Position numbers and translations under genes: made by a program. The notes under the pieces were generated by a model that saw only the letters and a program-made list of their open reading frames with translations, searched no databases and was not told the origin of the DNA. Positions 39,749 through 49,329 of a DNA stretch of 64,000 nucleotides are shown in pieces. Numbering within the stretch: position 1 is the stretch's first letter; every line of letters starts with the position of its first letter. The DNA comes from Tissierella sp. (GTDB lineage Bacteria; Bacillota; Clostridia; Tissierellales; Tissierellaceae): the NCBI GenBank assembly GCA_012735585.1, contig JAAYGX010000108.1, forward strand, positions 1 through 64,000, given 5' to 3'.

Positions 39749-41560
39749 ATGACAACTTACATTAATGATGAGATAATTGATAAAGTCAAAGAAAGTAGTG
39801 ATATAGTCGATATAATTTCAGGCTATATACAATTAAAGAAATCCGGCTCGAATTTTGTCGGTCTTTGTCCTTTTCATAATGAGAAGACGCCATCTTTTAC
39901 TGTATCAGAATCAAAACAATATTTCCGTTGTTTTGGTTGTGGTGAAGGTGGGGATAGTATAGGATTTATTATGAAAAAAGAGAACTTGGATTTTGTTGAT
40001 GCAATTAAGCTACTTGCGGACAAGTATAATATCCAAATTGAAGAAAAGAAAATAGATCATAAATTTGTTAGCGAAAAGGAAAGATTATATAATATTAATA
40101 AAGAAACAGCTAGATTTTTCTTAGACAATCTAGGAAATAGTCAAAAATCATTAGAATATTTAAGTAGAAGACAAATTGATTTAAAGACTATGAGGCAGTT
40201 TGGTTTAGGATATGCTCATGATAGCTGGAATAGTTTGCACAATCATTTGCTAAATAAAGGCTTTAAAAGTGAAGAAATTGCAAAGATTGGATTGATTGGT
40301 AAGAAAAGTGGGAATACTGGATACTATGATAAGTTTAGAGATAGAATAATATTCCCAATAATAGATATAAGATCTAGGGTAATAGGTTTTGGTGGTAGAG
40401 TTATGAATGATTCTGTACCAAAATACTTAAACTCAAGTGATAGTATAATTTTTAATAAAGGTAACCATCTTTATGGATTGAATTTAGTCAGTAAATATTC
40501 AGATAAAAAAAAGATTCTTTTAGTTGAAGGATACATGGATGTAATATCTTTGTTTTCCAGTGGAGTAAATTATGCAGTGGCTAGTTTGGGTACAGCTTTA
40601 ACTGAAAGACAAGCCAAGCTTTTAAAGAGATATGGCGAGGAGATTTATATATGTTATGATTCAGATACTGCTGGTACGAAGGCAACCCTAAGAGCAATTG
40701 ATATTTTAATTGAAGCCGACGTAAAACCAAGAATTATATTGCTACCAAATGGTATGGATCCTGATGATTATATAAAGAAAATGGGTAATATAGAGTTTAA
40801 CAAACTATTTGTAAAATCTTTAAACCATATTGACTATAAGATTAATATTGCCAAAACTAAATACAATTTGGATTCAATAGAAGATAAGATACAGTTTACA
40901 TTAGAAGTATCTAAAATTATTAAATCCCTTAAAAGCCCTGTAGAACAAGATGCTTTCATAAAAAAAATCTCAGGGGATACAGGTATATCTGTAGAGGCAA
41001 TAGAGGCAGAAGTTAAAAGTAAAAAATACAATAATAGGCCTAATGATAAGTTTAAAGGTCAAAAACCTAATATTAGTCCAGTAAAAGCAAAAATTACTTC
41101 TGGAAATCTAAAGGCGGAAGTAGACTTACTTTTACTTATGATAGAAGACAAAGATTATTTTCACTTAATCAATGATTCCTTAGAATTGGAGGATTTTTCA
41201 AGTAATGAATATAAAAAAATATATGAAATTATAAAAAATCAATATTTGGACAAAACTACAATAGACATTGATAGTATTGTAGAAATCTATTCTAAAGAAA
41301 CATCAGACAATGAGATGTTGAACACATTAAAAATGAATAATATTAATTACCAATCAACGAAGATAGAGCAGATAATCAAGGATTTAATCAATACTTTGAT
41401 TTATAATAAATTAGAGGTAAAAAGAAAAGAAATAATTGATAAGATATCAATATTAGAAAAAAAAGATAACAGAAATAATGAAGAAAATGAAATGTTTATC
41501 AATTACTGTATGGAACTGACCAAGTTAAATAATGAAATTAATATAATCAGGCACGAGTGA
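39749..41560 (+). CDS. dnaG: DNA primase
   Basis: A 603-aa primase making RNA primers for replication. The N-terminal zinc finger [11 protein letters not shown] ... [10 protein letters not shown], the RNA polymerase core, the Toprim motifs [12 protein letters not shown] and [11 protein letters not shown], and a C-terminal helicase-binding region are complete. The stop codon overlaps the sigA leader; dnaG-sigA is the ancient macromolecular synthesis operon. Confidence 0.97.
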   Translation: MTTYINDEIIDKVKESSDIVDIISGYIQLKKSGSNFVGLCPFHNEKTPSFTVSESKQYFRCFGCGEGGDSIGFIMKKENLDFVDAIKLLADKYNIQIEEKKIDHKFVSEKERLYNINKETARFFLDNLGNSQKSLEYLSRRQIDLKTMRQFGLGYAHDSWNSLHNHLLNKGFKSEEIAKIGLIGKKSGNTGYYDKFRDRIIFPIIDIRSRVIGFGGRVMNDSVPKYLNSSDSIIFNKGNHLYGLNLVSKYSDKKKILLVEGYMDVISLFSSGVNYAVASLGTALTERQAKLLKRYGEEIYICYDSDTAGTKATLRAIDILIEADVKPRIILLPNGMDPDDYIKKMGNIEFNKLFVKSLNHIDYKINIAKTKYNLDSIEDKIQFTLEVSKIIKSLKSPVEQDAFIKKISGDTGISVEAIEAEVKSKKYNNRPNDKFKGQKPNISPVKAKITSGNLKAEVDLLLLMIEDKDYFHLINDSLELEDFSSNEYKKIYEIIKNQYLDKTTIDIDSIVEIYSKETSDNEMLNTLKMNNINYQSTKIEQIIKDLINTLIYNKLEVKRKEIIDKISILEKKDNRNNEENEMFINYCMELTKLNNEINIIRHE

Positions 41561-41574
41561 GGGAGGTAGCACAA

Positions 41575-42720
41575 TTGGCTCAGAACACGAAGGATAATGA
41601 AGCTAAATTAAAAGAAAAACAAGACCAAATAAAAAAATTGATTGCTAAAGGGAAGAAAACCGGTATTTTAACATATAAAGAAGTTATGGATACCTTAGAA
41701 GAAATTGATTTAAGCAGTGATGAAGTCGATGATATTTACCAAAGATTAGAGGATATGGGTATTGAAGTATCAGGTGAAAAAGAAGAAGAACTACTATTGG
41801 ATGATGATTTAGATAAGGATCTAGATGATGATGTAGTTGATGATGTGATTGAAGAAAGCAAGAAAGATGATCTTTCAGTACCTAAAGGGGTTAATGTAGA
41901 TGACCCTGTAAGAATGTATTTAAAAGAAATAGGTAAGATTCCTCTACTTACAGGAAATGAAGAAGTTGAGTTGGCTAAAAGGATGGAAGAAGGAGACGAA
42001 ATCGCCAAGAAAAAGCTAGCTGAGGCAAATCTTAGGCTAGTTGTTAGTATAGCTAAAAGATATGTTGGTAGAGGTATGCTGTTCTTGGACTTAATCCAAG
42101 AGGGAAATTTAGGTCTTATGAAGGCTGTTGAAAAGTTTGAGTACAGAAAAGGATTTAAATTTTCTACCTATGCTACTTGGTGGATTAGGCAAGCCATTAC
42201 AAGGGCCATAGCCGATCAGGCACGAACTATTAGAATACCTGTTCATATGGTTGAAACCATAAACAAATTAGTCAGGGTGCAAAGACAATTAGTTCAAGAA
42301 CTAGGCAGAGATCCAACCCCTGAAGAAATAGGTAAAGAAATGGACTTAGATGTTGAAAGAGTTAGAGAAATAATGAAAATTGCTCAAGAGCCAGTATCCT
42401 TAGAAACACCAATTGGAGAGGAAGAAGACAGTCACTTAGGTGATTTTATTCCTGATGAGGATGTACTAGCACCAGCTGATGCTGCCACTTTTACTATGTT
42501 AAGAGAGCAATTAATTGATGTGCTTGATACCTTAACTCCAAGGGAGCAAAAAGTCCTAAGATTGAGATTTGGTCTAGATGATGGCAGAGCAAGAACCCTT
42601 GAAGAGGTAGGTAAAGAATTTGATGTTACTAGGGAGAGAATTAGACAAATTGAAGCTAAAGCTTTAAGGAAGCTAAGACATCCAAGCAGAAGTAAAAAAT
42701 TAAAGGATTTTCTTGAATAA
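41575..42720 (+). CDS. sigA: Primary sigma factor SigA (RpoD)
   Basis: A 381-aa housekeeping sigma factor. An acidic region 1.1 and linker (about residues 1-100) are followed by region 1.2 ([15 protein letters not shown]), regions 2.1-2.4 ([14 protein letters not shown] type: [19 protein letters not shown]), region 3, and region 4.2 ([18 protein letters not shown]). Start TTG 41575 lies about 8 nt after GGGAGGT; the GTG at 41557 overlaps that site. The -10/-35 elements found in this window fit this factor. Confidence 0.96.
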   Translation: MAQNTKDNEAKLKEKQDQIKKLIAKGKKTGILTYKEVMDTLEEIDLSSDEVDDIYQRLEDMGIEVSGEKEEELLLDDDLDKDLDDDVVDDVIEESKKDDLSVPKGVNVDDPVRMYLKEIGKIPLLTGNEEVELAKRMEEGDEIAKKKLAEANLRLVVSIAKRYVGRGMLFLDLIQEGNLGLMKAVEKFEYRKGFKFSTYATWWIRQAITRAIADQARTIRIPVHMVETINKLVRVQRQLVQELGRDPTPEEIGKEMDLDVERVREIMKIAQEPVSLETPIGEEEDSHLGDFIPDEDVLAPADAATFTMLREQLIDVLDTLTPREQKVLRLRFGLDDGRARTLEEVGKEFDVTRERIRQIEAKALRKLRHPSRSKKLKDFLE

Positions 42721-42747
42721 AAGATTCGCATATTTATGCGAATCTTT
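42719..42747 (+). terminator. Terminator after sigA
   Basis: AAAGATTCGCAT / ATGCGAATCTTT stem of about 12 bp with a short loop, weakly followed by T residues. It ends the dnaG-sigA unit. Confidence 0.8.
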
Positions 42748-42777
42748 AATCATGTCCAATTGGAGGAGGTATTTTTC

Positions 42778-43476
42778 TTGGAGTTATCAAATAGACTATT
42801 AGAAATTGTAAATTTTGTACCGAAGGGCTCATCTGTTGCGGATATAGGGACAGATCATGGATATATTCCTGTTTATTTAATTCAAAATAATATTAGTAAA
42901 AAAGTAATAGCCTCTGATATTAGTGCTGGCTCCTTAGATAAAACTATTGAATATGTCAATGATCTAGAACTTAATGATAAAAAATATCCCAAATTAGGTG
43001 ATGGTCTAGATGTATTAAAACCCAACGAAGTAGATACGGTTATCATTGCTGGAATGGGTGGCATTCTTATTAGTAAAATATTGGAGAATAATAAAGAAAT
43101 ATCAAATACAATAGAGAACTTCATTTTCCAGCCTATGGTTGCCAGTAAAGAACTAAGACAGTATTTGACCAACAATGGCTATATTATAGTAGATGAAAGC
43201 TTGGCAAAAGAGGGCAGGAAGTTTTATGAAATTATATATGCCAAACGAGGAAAAAGTAATATCCAAAGGGATATTTATTACGAAATAGGTCTTAAATTAA
43301 TAGAAAATAATCACCCACTGTTAAAGAAGTTTCTTGAACATAAAAAAAATGAAATAAAAGAAATTATATCTAAACTAGGCAATAATGATTCTAATAATAC
43401 AAAATCCAGATATGAAGAGCTGAATAGAATTTTAGAAGAATATAAGGAGGTGGAAAAGGAAATTGATAGCAAATGA
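42778..43476 (+). CDS. trmK: tRNA (adenine-22-N1)-methyltransferase
   Basis: A 232-aa SAM-dependent methyltransferase making m1A22 in tRNA. SAM motif VADIGTDHGYIPVYL, then IIAGMGGILISKIL and FIFQPMVASKELRQYL; a coiled C-terminal domain follows. TTG 42778 lies 7 nt after GGAGGAGGT; a longer frame would start inside the sigA terminator. It overlaps the next gene by 14 nt. Confidence 0.94.
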   Translation: MELSNRLLEIVNFVPKGSSVADIGTDHGYIPVYLIQNNISKKVIASDISAGSLDKTIEYVNDLELNDKKYPKLGDGLDVLKPNEVDTVIIAGMGGILISKILENNKEISNTIENFIFQPMVASKELRQYLTNNGYIIVDESLAKEGRKFYEIIYAKRGKSNIQRDIYYEIGLKLIENNHPLLKKFLEHKKNEIKEIISKLGNNDSNNTKSRYEELNRILEEYKEVEKEIDSK

Positions 43477-44260
43477 TATTATTAAAATCTTAGAAAAATG
43501 GGTACCTAAAAAGTTGATAGATAGCTGGGACAATACTGGGTTCCAAATAGGTAATCCAGATATAGAAGTTAGCAAAATCCTTATAGCATTGGATTTAGAT
43601 GAAGATGTATTGAATAAAGCCATAGAAGAAAAGTTCCAAATGATCATTACACATCACCCAATAATATTTAAGCCACTTAAGAATTTAACAACAATGGACT
43701 ATACTGGCAATATTATTTCCCAAGTTATTAAAAATGATATAGTAGTATATAATGCCCATAGTAACCTAGATTTGGCTGAAGGTGGTGTTAATGATAAATT
43801 AGCTGAAGTTCTAGGATTAAAGGATACATCACCAGTAACAATTGTAACCAAAGAAGATTTCCCGGAAAATAAAATTGGATATGGAAGAGTAGGTTTTGTA
43901 GATAGGATTGAACTCAATAAATACCTAGATATAATCAAGGCTAACCTGGATGCTTCCCATCTGATTGTATATGGGGATAAAAAGGATGATATAGAAAAAG
44001 TCGCTGTTTGTGGAGGAAGTGGTAGTGATTTTATCAAAGATGCGTACAAGCAGGGGGCAGATATCTATATTACAGGAGATATAAAGTATCATGATGCGGA
44101 GCTTGGATACCAACTAGGTCTTACAATAGTAGATGCAGGACATTTCAATACAGAAAAAATAATATTGCCAACTATAAAAGATTATCTAGAAAAAAATCTA
44201 AATAACAAAATAGAAATAGAAGTTTTAATGGAGTCAAGTGTACCTCAATTTATATACTAA
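43463..44260 (+). CDS. NIF3-like dinuclear metal protein
   Basis: A 265-aa protein of the Nif3/YqfO family of uncertain function. Metal-binding motifs are THHPIIFKP, YNAHSNLD and TGDIKYHD, with DAGHFNTE near the end. The trmK-nif3 pairing is conserved in Firmicutes and the genes overlap here. The TTG start follows AAGGAGGTGG. It lacks the PII-like insert found in longer YqfO proteins. Confidence 0.92.
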   Translation: MIANDIIKILEKWVPKKLIDSWDNTGFQIGNPDIEVSKILIALDLDEDVLNKAIEEKFQMIITHHPIIFKPLKNLTTMDYTGNIISQVIKNDIVVYNAHSNLDLAEGGVNDKLAEVLGLKDTSPVTIVTKEDFPENKIGYGRVGFVDRIELNKYLDIIKANLDASHLIVYGDKKDDIEKVAVCGGSGSDFIKDAYKQGADIYITGDIKYHDAELGYQLGLTIVDAGHFNTEKIILPTIKDYLEKNLNNKIEIEVLMESSVPQFIY

Positions 44261-44278
44261 GAATATGGAGGTAGTAAT

Positions 44279-44992
44279 ATGAAGCAATTAAAATTAGTCT
44301 GGGAGTTAGAGAAGTATAATGGTATTATAGATGAATGCAAAGTAGACCTTTCAAAATTAGAAAATTCCAATCGTCTTAAAAACATGAATAAAAGAATGGT
44401 GGAATTAGATTCTAATATTAACCATGTAAGAGAAAGAATATTAGAAAATAATAAATCGACATCAAAATTTGAAAGATTATTGAAAGAATATGATTACACA
44501 AAAATGAAACTAGAAGAAGATCTATATAGTGGAGAAATATCGGATATAAAACAATTGGAACAATTAAGCATGGATAAAGAAAAGACTTTTGAGTTAATCG
44601 ATGAGGTAGAATCAAAGATTCTAAAACTAATAGATGATAATGAAGTCTTAGAAGAGAACTATGGAGCTATAAGAAATGATTACGAGAAATTAAAAGGTGA
44701 TATAGAAATTACAGAAAAGCAATTTAATGAATTAGTCCAGAAATTAAGAGCGGAAATCCATATAGCTGAACAAGAAAAAGATAAAGTCTTACCTAAAATA
44801 GATGGTAAAATACTTAAAAGATACGATACAACAAGGACAAAGAGAGGTAAAGGAATTGTCACAGTAAATGATGATATATGTGGAGGATGTAATGTAAGAA
44901 TTCCTACATATCTCATGGTAGATATAAAGAAACAAACTGAAATAATTTATTGTGATTCATGCGGTAGACTCTTATACTATATGGAGAATTAA
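44279..44992 (+). CDS. Coiled-coil zinc-ribbon protein (DUF164 family)
   Basis: A 237-aa protein. Residues about 1-170 form a long antiparallel coiled coil. The C-terminus is a C4 zinc ribbon (CGGCNVRIP ... CDSCGRLLY). This C4-type zinc-ribbon family usually follows trmK-nif3, as here, and is thought to bind nucleic acid. It is the last gene of the unit before a terminator. Confidence 0.88.
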   Translation: MKQLKLVWELEKYNGIIDECKVDLSKLENSNRLKNMNKRMVELDSNINHVRERILENNKSTSKFERLLKEYDYTKMKLEEDLYSGEISDIKQLEQLSMDKEKTFELIDEVESKILKLIDDNEVLEENYGAIRNDYEKLKGDIEITEKQFNELVQKLRAEIHIAEQEKDKVLPKIDGKILKRYDTTRTKRGKGIVTVNDDICGGCNVRIPTYLMVDIKKQTEIIYCDSCGRLLYYMEN

Positions 44993-45017
44993 TAGAGTGT
45001 CAAATATAAATAGTCTT

Positions 45018-45062
45018 AAAAAGCACAGTATATCTTATGTTTATAAGATGTATTGTGCTTTT
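45018..45062. terminator. Bidirectional terminator between the zinc-ribbon gene and araC
   Basis: A long stem of about 19 bp with two mismatches (AAAAGCACA ... TGTGCTTTT, inner ATCTTAT / ATAAGAT, loop GTTT), flanked by A-rich and T-rich sequence between convergent genes. Confidence 0.85.
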
Positions 45063-45063
45063 A

Positions 45064-45798
45064 TTATTTAAATATATAATCGGAATTTCCGTCTCTAAAA
45101 GAAGTAGGTGAAATTCCAGTTTGCTTCTTAAATTGATGAGTAAAGTAACTTTGGCTATTAAACCCTACTAATATGGCAATATCAAGAATGGATTTGTCAG
45201 AATTAGCTAGAAGTTATTTACTTTTTTCAATTCGAGTATGGGTTATATAAGTACTAAAGTTCATATTAGTCTCCATTTTAAATTTAGTACAAAAATAACA
45301 CCTACTTAAATTAACATGGTCTGATACCATATCTAAACTAATATCCTCGCCTAGATTATCATGGATATAATCAATAGCTTTCCTTATACAAATACTATCT
45401 ACAGAATTTTTATTATGCATTAATTGGGTTGAATATGCTTTAATCATCATTTTCCCAATTTTAATAAGCTCTACTTCGGAATTAGCTCTTTCTATTAATT
45501 TAGAAAAGGCATGATATTTTGCCTTTACACTATATGTAGAAACTCCTTTTTTAATCACACCATGACAAATCAATAGAGAAATAGATACTATATAACTTTT
45601 TAAATATGCGATATTCTTACTGTCTAAAATATTATAAATAGTATTCTTCCTAATAAAATCCTCGTATAATTTTAAGGCTTTCTCCACTTCTCCGTTTAGA
45701 ATATTTTCTACAATAGCAATTTCAAATTCATAAGTACCATGATACTCATCTATATTAGGCTTAGGATAGGAAAGGACGCCTATGTCTTTACTAAACAA
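45064..45798 (-). pseudogene. AraC-family regulator, interrupted by an in-frame TAA
   Basis: Read through, this is a 244-aa AraC-type activator: an N-terminal sensor region of about 140 residues, then the two-helix DNA-binding domain. A TAA at 45214-45216 (codon 195) falls after RIEKSK, between the first and second helix-turn-helix. The same frame continues with LLANSDKSILDIAILVGFNSQ and FTHQFKKQTGISPTSFR, the intact second HTH. The fragment before the stop would lack half the DNA-binding domain. The TTG start follows AAGGGAGTG. It diverges from the flavodoxin/nitrogenase-like operon and has a Fur-like box upstream, so it was probably the operon activator, possibly responding to the imported ligand. 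Confidence 0.82.
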
Positions 45799-45817
45799 TT
45801 TTAATCACTCCCTTAAA

Positions 45818-45832
45818 TGAAAACCATTATCA
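45818..45832 (-). promoter_or_regulatory. Probable Fur box upstream of araC
   Basis: TGAAAACCATTATCA matches 12 of 14 fixed positions of the 7-1-7 Fur consensus TGATAATnATTATCA. It lies about 20 nt upstream of the araC start, consistent with iron repression of the regulator. Confidence 0.6.
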
Positions 45833-45950
45833 ATTAGATTATATAATAACATATTTTTAATAAAAAATGAATATAACAAAATATATTTATAAATACCGAA
45901 ATATAGTAAGAGAAAAGATTAATTATTTAAGGTATGATACTTATTGAGAA

Positions 45951-45965
45951 TGATAATCATTATCA
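45951..45965 (+). promoter_or_regulatory. Fur box of the nitrogenase-like/haem transport operon
   Basis: TGATAATCATTATCA is a perfect match to the 7-1-7 Fur consensus and sits inside a longer near-palindrome (45941-45969). It lies 18 nt before the flavodoxin start and just after a TATGAT -10-like hexamer (45933-45938). Iron-loaded Fur would block transcription, so the operon should be on during iron starvation. Confidence 0.88.
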
Positions 45966-45982
45966 ATAAGGAGGAAGAATTT

Positions 45983-46489
45983 ATGAAGATGAGTATAGTG
46001 TTTTCTTCACTAACTGGAAATACAAAGAAGGTTGCAGAAGAAATTTTACAAATTATGCCGAAAGGTACAGATATATATGATTTAAAAGAATTAGATCATG
46101 GATTAGAAGATGAACTTTTGGTTTTAGGTTATTGGGTAGATAGGGCCAATCCCAATAAGGAGATGGTAGAGTTTATGGAAACCTTTAAAGATAAAAAGAT
46201 AATTACATTTGGTACATTGGGGGCATATCCTGACTCAGACCATGCAAATGAGACAAAGGAAAATACAACCAATATATTAGAAAAGAACAATGAAGTTTTA
46301 GGAAACTTCCTTTGTCAAGGTAAGATCAATCCTAAGATCACTGAAATGTTCATGAAAGGCGGAGAAGGCAAGGTACATAAAATGACACCAGAACGACTAA
46401 AGAGACACCAAGATGCAGCAAGTCATCCTAATGAGGAAGACTTTAACAATGCAAGAAATTTTGTGGAAAGTATATTGATGAATTTATAA
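45983..46489 (+). CDS. Flavodoxin-like protein (probable electron donor)
   Basis: A 168-aa flavodoxin fold with the FMN phosphate loop SSLTGNTKKVAEEI at residues about 6-19, then LVLGYWVDRANPN and FGTLGAYPDSDHA, the flavin-contacting loops. It looks like the flavodoxin branch found with iron and haem acquisition genes rather than classic FldA. Flavodoxins replace ferredoxin when iron is scarce and can reduce NifH-type proteins. As the first gene after a perfect Fur box, it is inferred to feed electrons to the NifH-like protein. ATG 45983 follows AAGGAGGAAG; an upstream ATG at 45944 overlaps the Fur box. Confidence 0.85.
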   Translation: MKMSIVFSSLTGNTKKVAEEILQIMPKGTDIYDLKELDHGLEDELLVLGYWVDRANPNKEMVEFMETFKDKKIITFGTLGAYPDSDHANETKENTTNILEKNNEVLGNFLCQGKINPKITEMFMKGGEGKVHKMTPERLKRHQDAASHPNEEDFNNARNFVESILMNL

Positions 46490-46494
46490 GAGGA

Positions 46495-46617
46495 TACTAT
46501 TCACAGTCAATTTAATAGTGACAAAGCGAAAAAAGATAAAAACACACGCTTATGGTTCTGGAGTGAATATTGCTTCGTATTTTTATCATTTTTCTTGACA
46601 TGGAGTAAATAGTAACA
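46495..46617. repeat. Nested inverted-repeat element between flavodoxin and nifH-like gene
   Basis: Outer arms TACTATT (46495-46501) / AATAGTA (46608-46614) and GTCAA (46506-46510) / TTGAC (46595-46599) enclose an inner imperfect inverted repeat, with GATAAAAA (46535-46542) pairing with TTTTTATC (46580-46587) and A/T tracts beside it. The whole spans about 120 bp with no ORF. It could be a MITE-like insertion, or an mRNA structure that trims expression between the first gene and the rest of the operon. Confidence 0.55.
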
Positions 46618-46635
46618 AAAAAAGGAGAAATTTAA

Positions 46636-47382
46636 ATGAAAAAAATTGCAATATATGGTAAAGGTGGCATTGGTAAATCTACAACTGTTTCAAATCTTTC
46701 AGCTGCCTTATCAAACTTAGGATATAAAGTAATGCAGGTAGGTTGTGATCCTAAGGCAGATTCAACAAAAACTCTAATGGGTGGTAACTTTATACCAACA
46801 GTACTAAATGTTCTAAGAGACATGGGAGATGATATTGACTTGGAAGATATCGTATTTGAAGGCTATAATGGTGTCCTATGTGTGGAGGCGGGAGGACCTA
46901 CACCTGGAATTGGTTGTGCTGGTAGAGGAATAATCACTGCTTTTGAAAAACTAGAAGAACTAGAAGCTTTTGAAAACTACAAACCAGATATCGTTATTTA
47001 TGATGTTTTAGGCGATGTGGTTTGTGGCGGATTTGCTATGCCTATTAGAAATCAATATGCAAATGAGGTCTATATTGTGACATCAGGTGAGATGATGAGT
47101 ATGTATGCAGCATCCAATATATCTCGTGCTGTAATGCAATTTAAATCAAGGGGATATGCAGAGCTAAAGGGTCTTATACTAAATGCCAAAAACGTAGAAA
47201 ATGAAATAGAATTGGTAGATAAATTATGTGAGGAAATAGACACAAGTGTATTTCATTACATACCGAGGAATCCAATTGTCGAAGAGGCCGAAAATAGTGG
47301 ACAAACTGTAATAGAAGGATTCATCGACTCAGATATGTCAAAGATTTATTTAGATTTAGCTAAGAAAATAATGGAGGAATAA
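46636..47382 (+). CDS. NifH-like nitrogenase-family Fe protein
   Basis: A 248-aa ATP-dependent reductase of the NifH/BchL/CfbC superfamily. Walker A is GKGGIGKST (8-16) and the switch region is [10 protein letters not shown] (35-44). The two [4Fe-4S] ligands are conserved: Cys94 in [12 protein letters not shown] and Cys130 in [13 protein letters not shown]. As a homodimer it should hold the cluster between subunits and pass electrons to the NifD/K-like pair at the operon end. It is shorter than true NifH (about 270-295 aa), and no FeMo-cofactor genes (nifB, nifE/N) are in the window, so nitrogen fixation is unlikely. ATG follows AAAGGAGA. Confidence 0.93.
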   Translation: MKKIAIYGKGGIGKSTTVSNLSAALSNLGYKVMQVGCDPKADSTKTLMGGNFIPTVLNVLRDMGDDIDLEDIVFEGYNGVLCVEAGGPTPGIGCAGRGIITAFEKLEELEAFENYKPDIVIYDVLGDVVCGGFAMPIRNQYANEVYIVTSGEMMSMYAASNISRAVMQFKSRGYAELKGLILNAKNVENEIELVDKLCEEIDTSVFHYIPRNPIVEEAENSGQTVIEGFIDSDMSKIYLDLAKKIMEE

Positions 47383-47383
47383 A

Positions 47384-48328
47384 ATGAAAAGAAAATCTTT
47401 ATTAATATTATTAATTTTAAGTCTTATGGTAAGTTTGGTAGCTTGTAGTAGTGGAGGGCCTGATAAAGACAATGATGTGGATGCAGTAATAGAAAATGAT
47501 GTGGAAAAAGAAGATGATATACAAGAAAATGAAGTTGAGGGTATGGAAGATAAAAGAATAATAGCAGGTACACTAATGTCTGCTGAATTATTGGATTTAT
47601 TTGATGTAAATCCTGTTGGAGTATTAACTAGTGAAAAAGGATTACCAGCAAGATATGATAATACAGCTAAAATAGGTTCACCTATGAAGCCAGATTTAGA
47701 AATAGTGACTTCATTAGAACCTGAAGTGTATATAACAGATGCTTCACAAGAGGAAGCTTTAGAAGAATTGTTTAAAGGTAGCGATTTTGAGATGCTATAT
47801 TTAAGTAACAACTCCTATGAAAATATATTTACAAATATAGAAAATGTAGGACAGTACTTAGGAAAAGAAGATAAAGCAAATGAAATTATAAGTGAAATGA
47901 GGGCTAAAGAAAAGAGAATTATGGATTCTGTTGCCGGTAAGGAATCACCTAATGTCTTAGTATTATTTGGGACACCTGAAAGTTTTATGATAGCAACTCC
48001 GAATTCATATACTGGAAACTTAGTAGAGAAATTAGGTGGAACTAACGTGGCAAGTGATTTAGCACAGGGTAAACCAATGCCTTACCTACCATTTAGTTTG
48101 GAAACCATAGCAGATATGAATCCAGATATTATTTTAAGATTAACCCATGTATCGCCTGAATTAAGTAGAAAGGCCTTTGAAGAAGAGTTTTCAAAGGGAT
48201 TCTGGACGAATCTTGACGCTGTTAAAAATGATAATGTATTTGACTTAGATCCAGATCACTTTGGAGTTACAGCAAATATGAGGGTTATGAGTGCTTTGGA
48301 GAATATGGCAGAAATATTATATAACTAG
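47384..48328 (+). CDS. IsdE-like haem/iron-complex binding lipoprotein
   Basis: A 314-aa ABC substrate-binding lipoprotein. The signal peptide ends at lipobox LVAC with Cys21, followed by an acidic linker, then the two-lobed periplasmic-binding fold. It resembles Staphylococcus IsdE in RYDN ... GSPMKPDLEIV, ATPNSYTGNLVEKLGG and NPDIILRLTHVSPE. IsdE binds haem through Met78 and His229; the matching residues here are Met101 and His255, separated by almost the same distance (154 vs 151). Haem, or a similar iron tetrapyrrole, is thus the inferred ligand. Alignment is from memory; a siderophore remains possible. It is 1 nt after the NifH-like gene. Confidence 0.88.
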   Translation: MKRKSLLILLILSLMVSLVACSSGGPDKDNDVDAVIENDVEKEDDIQENEVEGMEDKRIIAGTLMSAELLDLFDVNPVGVLTSEKGLPARYDNTAKIGSPMKPDLEIVTSLEPEVYITDASQEEALEELFKGSDFEMLYLSNNSYENIFTNIENVGQYLGKEDKANEIISEMRAKEKRIMDSVAGKESPNVLVLFGTPESFMIATPNSYTGNLVEKLGGTNVASDLAQGKPMPYLPFSLETIADMNPDIILRLTHVSPELSRKAFEEEFSKGFWTNLDAVKNDNVFDLDPDHFGVTANMRVMSALENMAEILYN

Positions 48329-48339
48329 GAGAATCAAAA

Positions 48340-49329
48340 ATGATTAAATCTTTAAATAAAAACAAACATATTTATATATTTTTTTCACTAATTATTCTTA
48401 TGTTTGTTGTATTGTTGGCAATAAGACTAGGAAGTGTAGAGTATAGCTTTTCTAAAATATTAGATGCTTTATTAAGCACAGAAATGACCTCAGATAAAAA
48501 TATAATCTTGAACATAAGATTACCTAGAATTGTTGTTGCAACCATAGTAGGAGCGAACCTGGCAGTAGCTGGAGCACTATTACAAGCAGTTATGCAAAAT
48601 CCATTGGCAGACCCTGGTTTAACTGGGGTTTCTTCTGGGGCAAGTCTAGCAGCGATTATTATAATGCTTCTATTTCCCCAATATACTTATTTAGTGCCAA
48701 TAGTAGCATTTTTAGGTGGTGCTGTAGCCTGTGCTCTAGTGTATACCCTAGCATGGAAAAATGGAATCAAACCTGTGAGGATTATATTAGCAGGGGTAGC
48801 GGTCAATGCAATCCTAGGCGGTGGAACTTCCTTATTATCAATTTTATATAGTGATAGAATCCAAGGAGTATTGATGTGGGTTAACGGAAGTATCGCCGGT
48901 AAAACATGGGAGGATGTAAGATTATTATGTACATATAGTGTTATTGGTTTGATTGTGGCAATGTTTTGTATTAGAAAGGCAAATATACTTCAACTAGGTG
49001 ACGAGATGTCCTCAAACCTTGGAGTAGATACTAATAAATATAGACTTTTTATTTCTTTGGTTGCAGTATTTTTAGCTGCAATATCCACATCTATCGTTGG
49101 GGTAGTAGGTTTTGTAGGGCTAATAGTTCCTCATATTGCAAGATTAATCGTAGGATCTGATTATAAGTATTTACTTCCATTTAGCGTGATACTAGGAAGT
49201 GGGCTGCTACTACTAGGAGATACTTTTGCGCGAACCATAGCTAGACCGATAGAGCTACCAGTAGGAGTTATTATGGCAGTTGTTGGAGGACCATTCTTTC
49301 TATACCTATTAAGGAGGGGAAAAGCATGA
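48340..49329 (+). CDS. FecCD-type ABC permease (haem/siderophore class)
   Basis: A 329-aa membrane protein with about ten helices typical of the FecCD/BtuC family: RLPRIVVATIVGANLAVAGA, QAVMQNPLADPGLTGVSSGA and GFVGLIVPHIARLIVGSDYK. Only one permease is present, so it should work as a homodimer. It moves the ligand of the preceding lipoprotein across the membrane. Its stop overlaps the ATPase start (ATGA at 49326-49329). Confidence 0.95.
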   Translation: MIKSLNKNKHIYIFFSLIILMFVVLLAIRLGSVEYSFSKILDALLSTEMTSDKNIILNIRLPRIVVATIVGANLAVAGALLQAVMQNPLADPGLTGVSSGASLAAIIIMLLFPQYTYLVPIVAFLGGAVACALVYTLAWKNGIKPVRIILAGVAVNAILGGGTSLLSILYSDRIQGVLMWVNGSIAGKTWEDVRLLCTYSVIGLIVAMFCIRKANILQLGDEMSSNLGVDTNKYRLFISLVAVFLAAISTSIVGVVGFVGLIVPHIARLIVGSDYKYLLPFSVILGSGLLLLGDTFARTIARPIELPVGVIMAVVGGPFFLYLLRRGKA

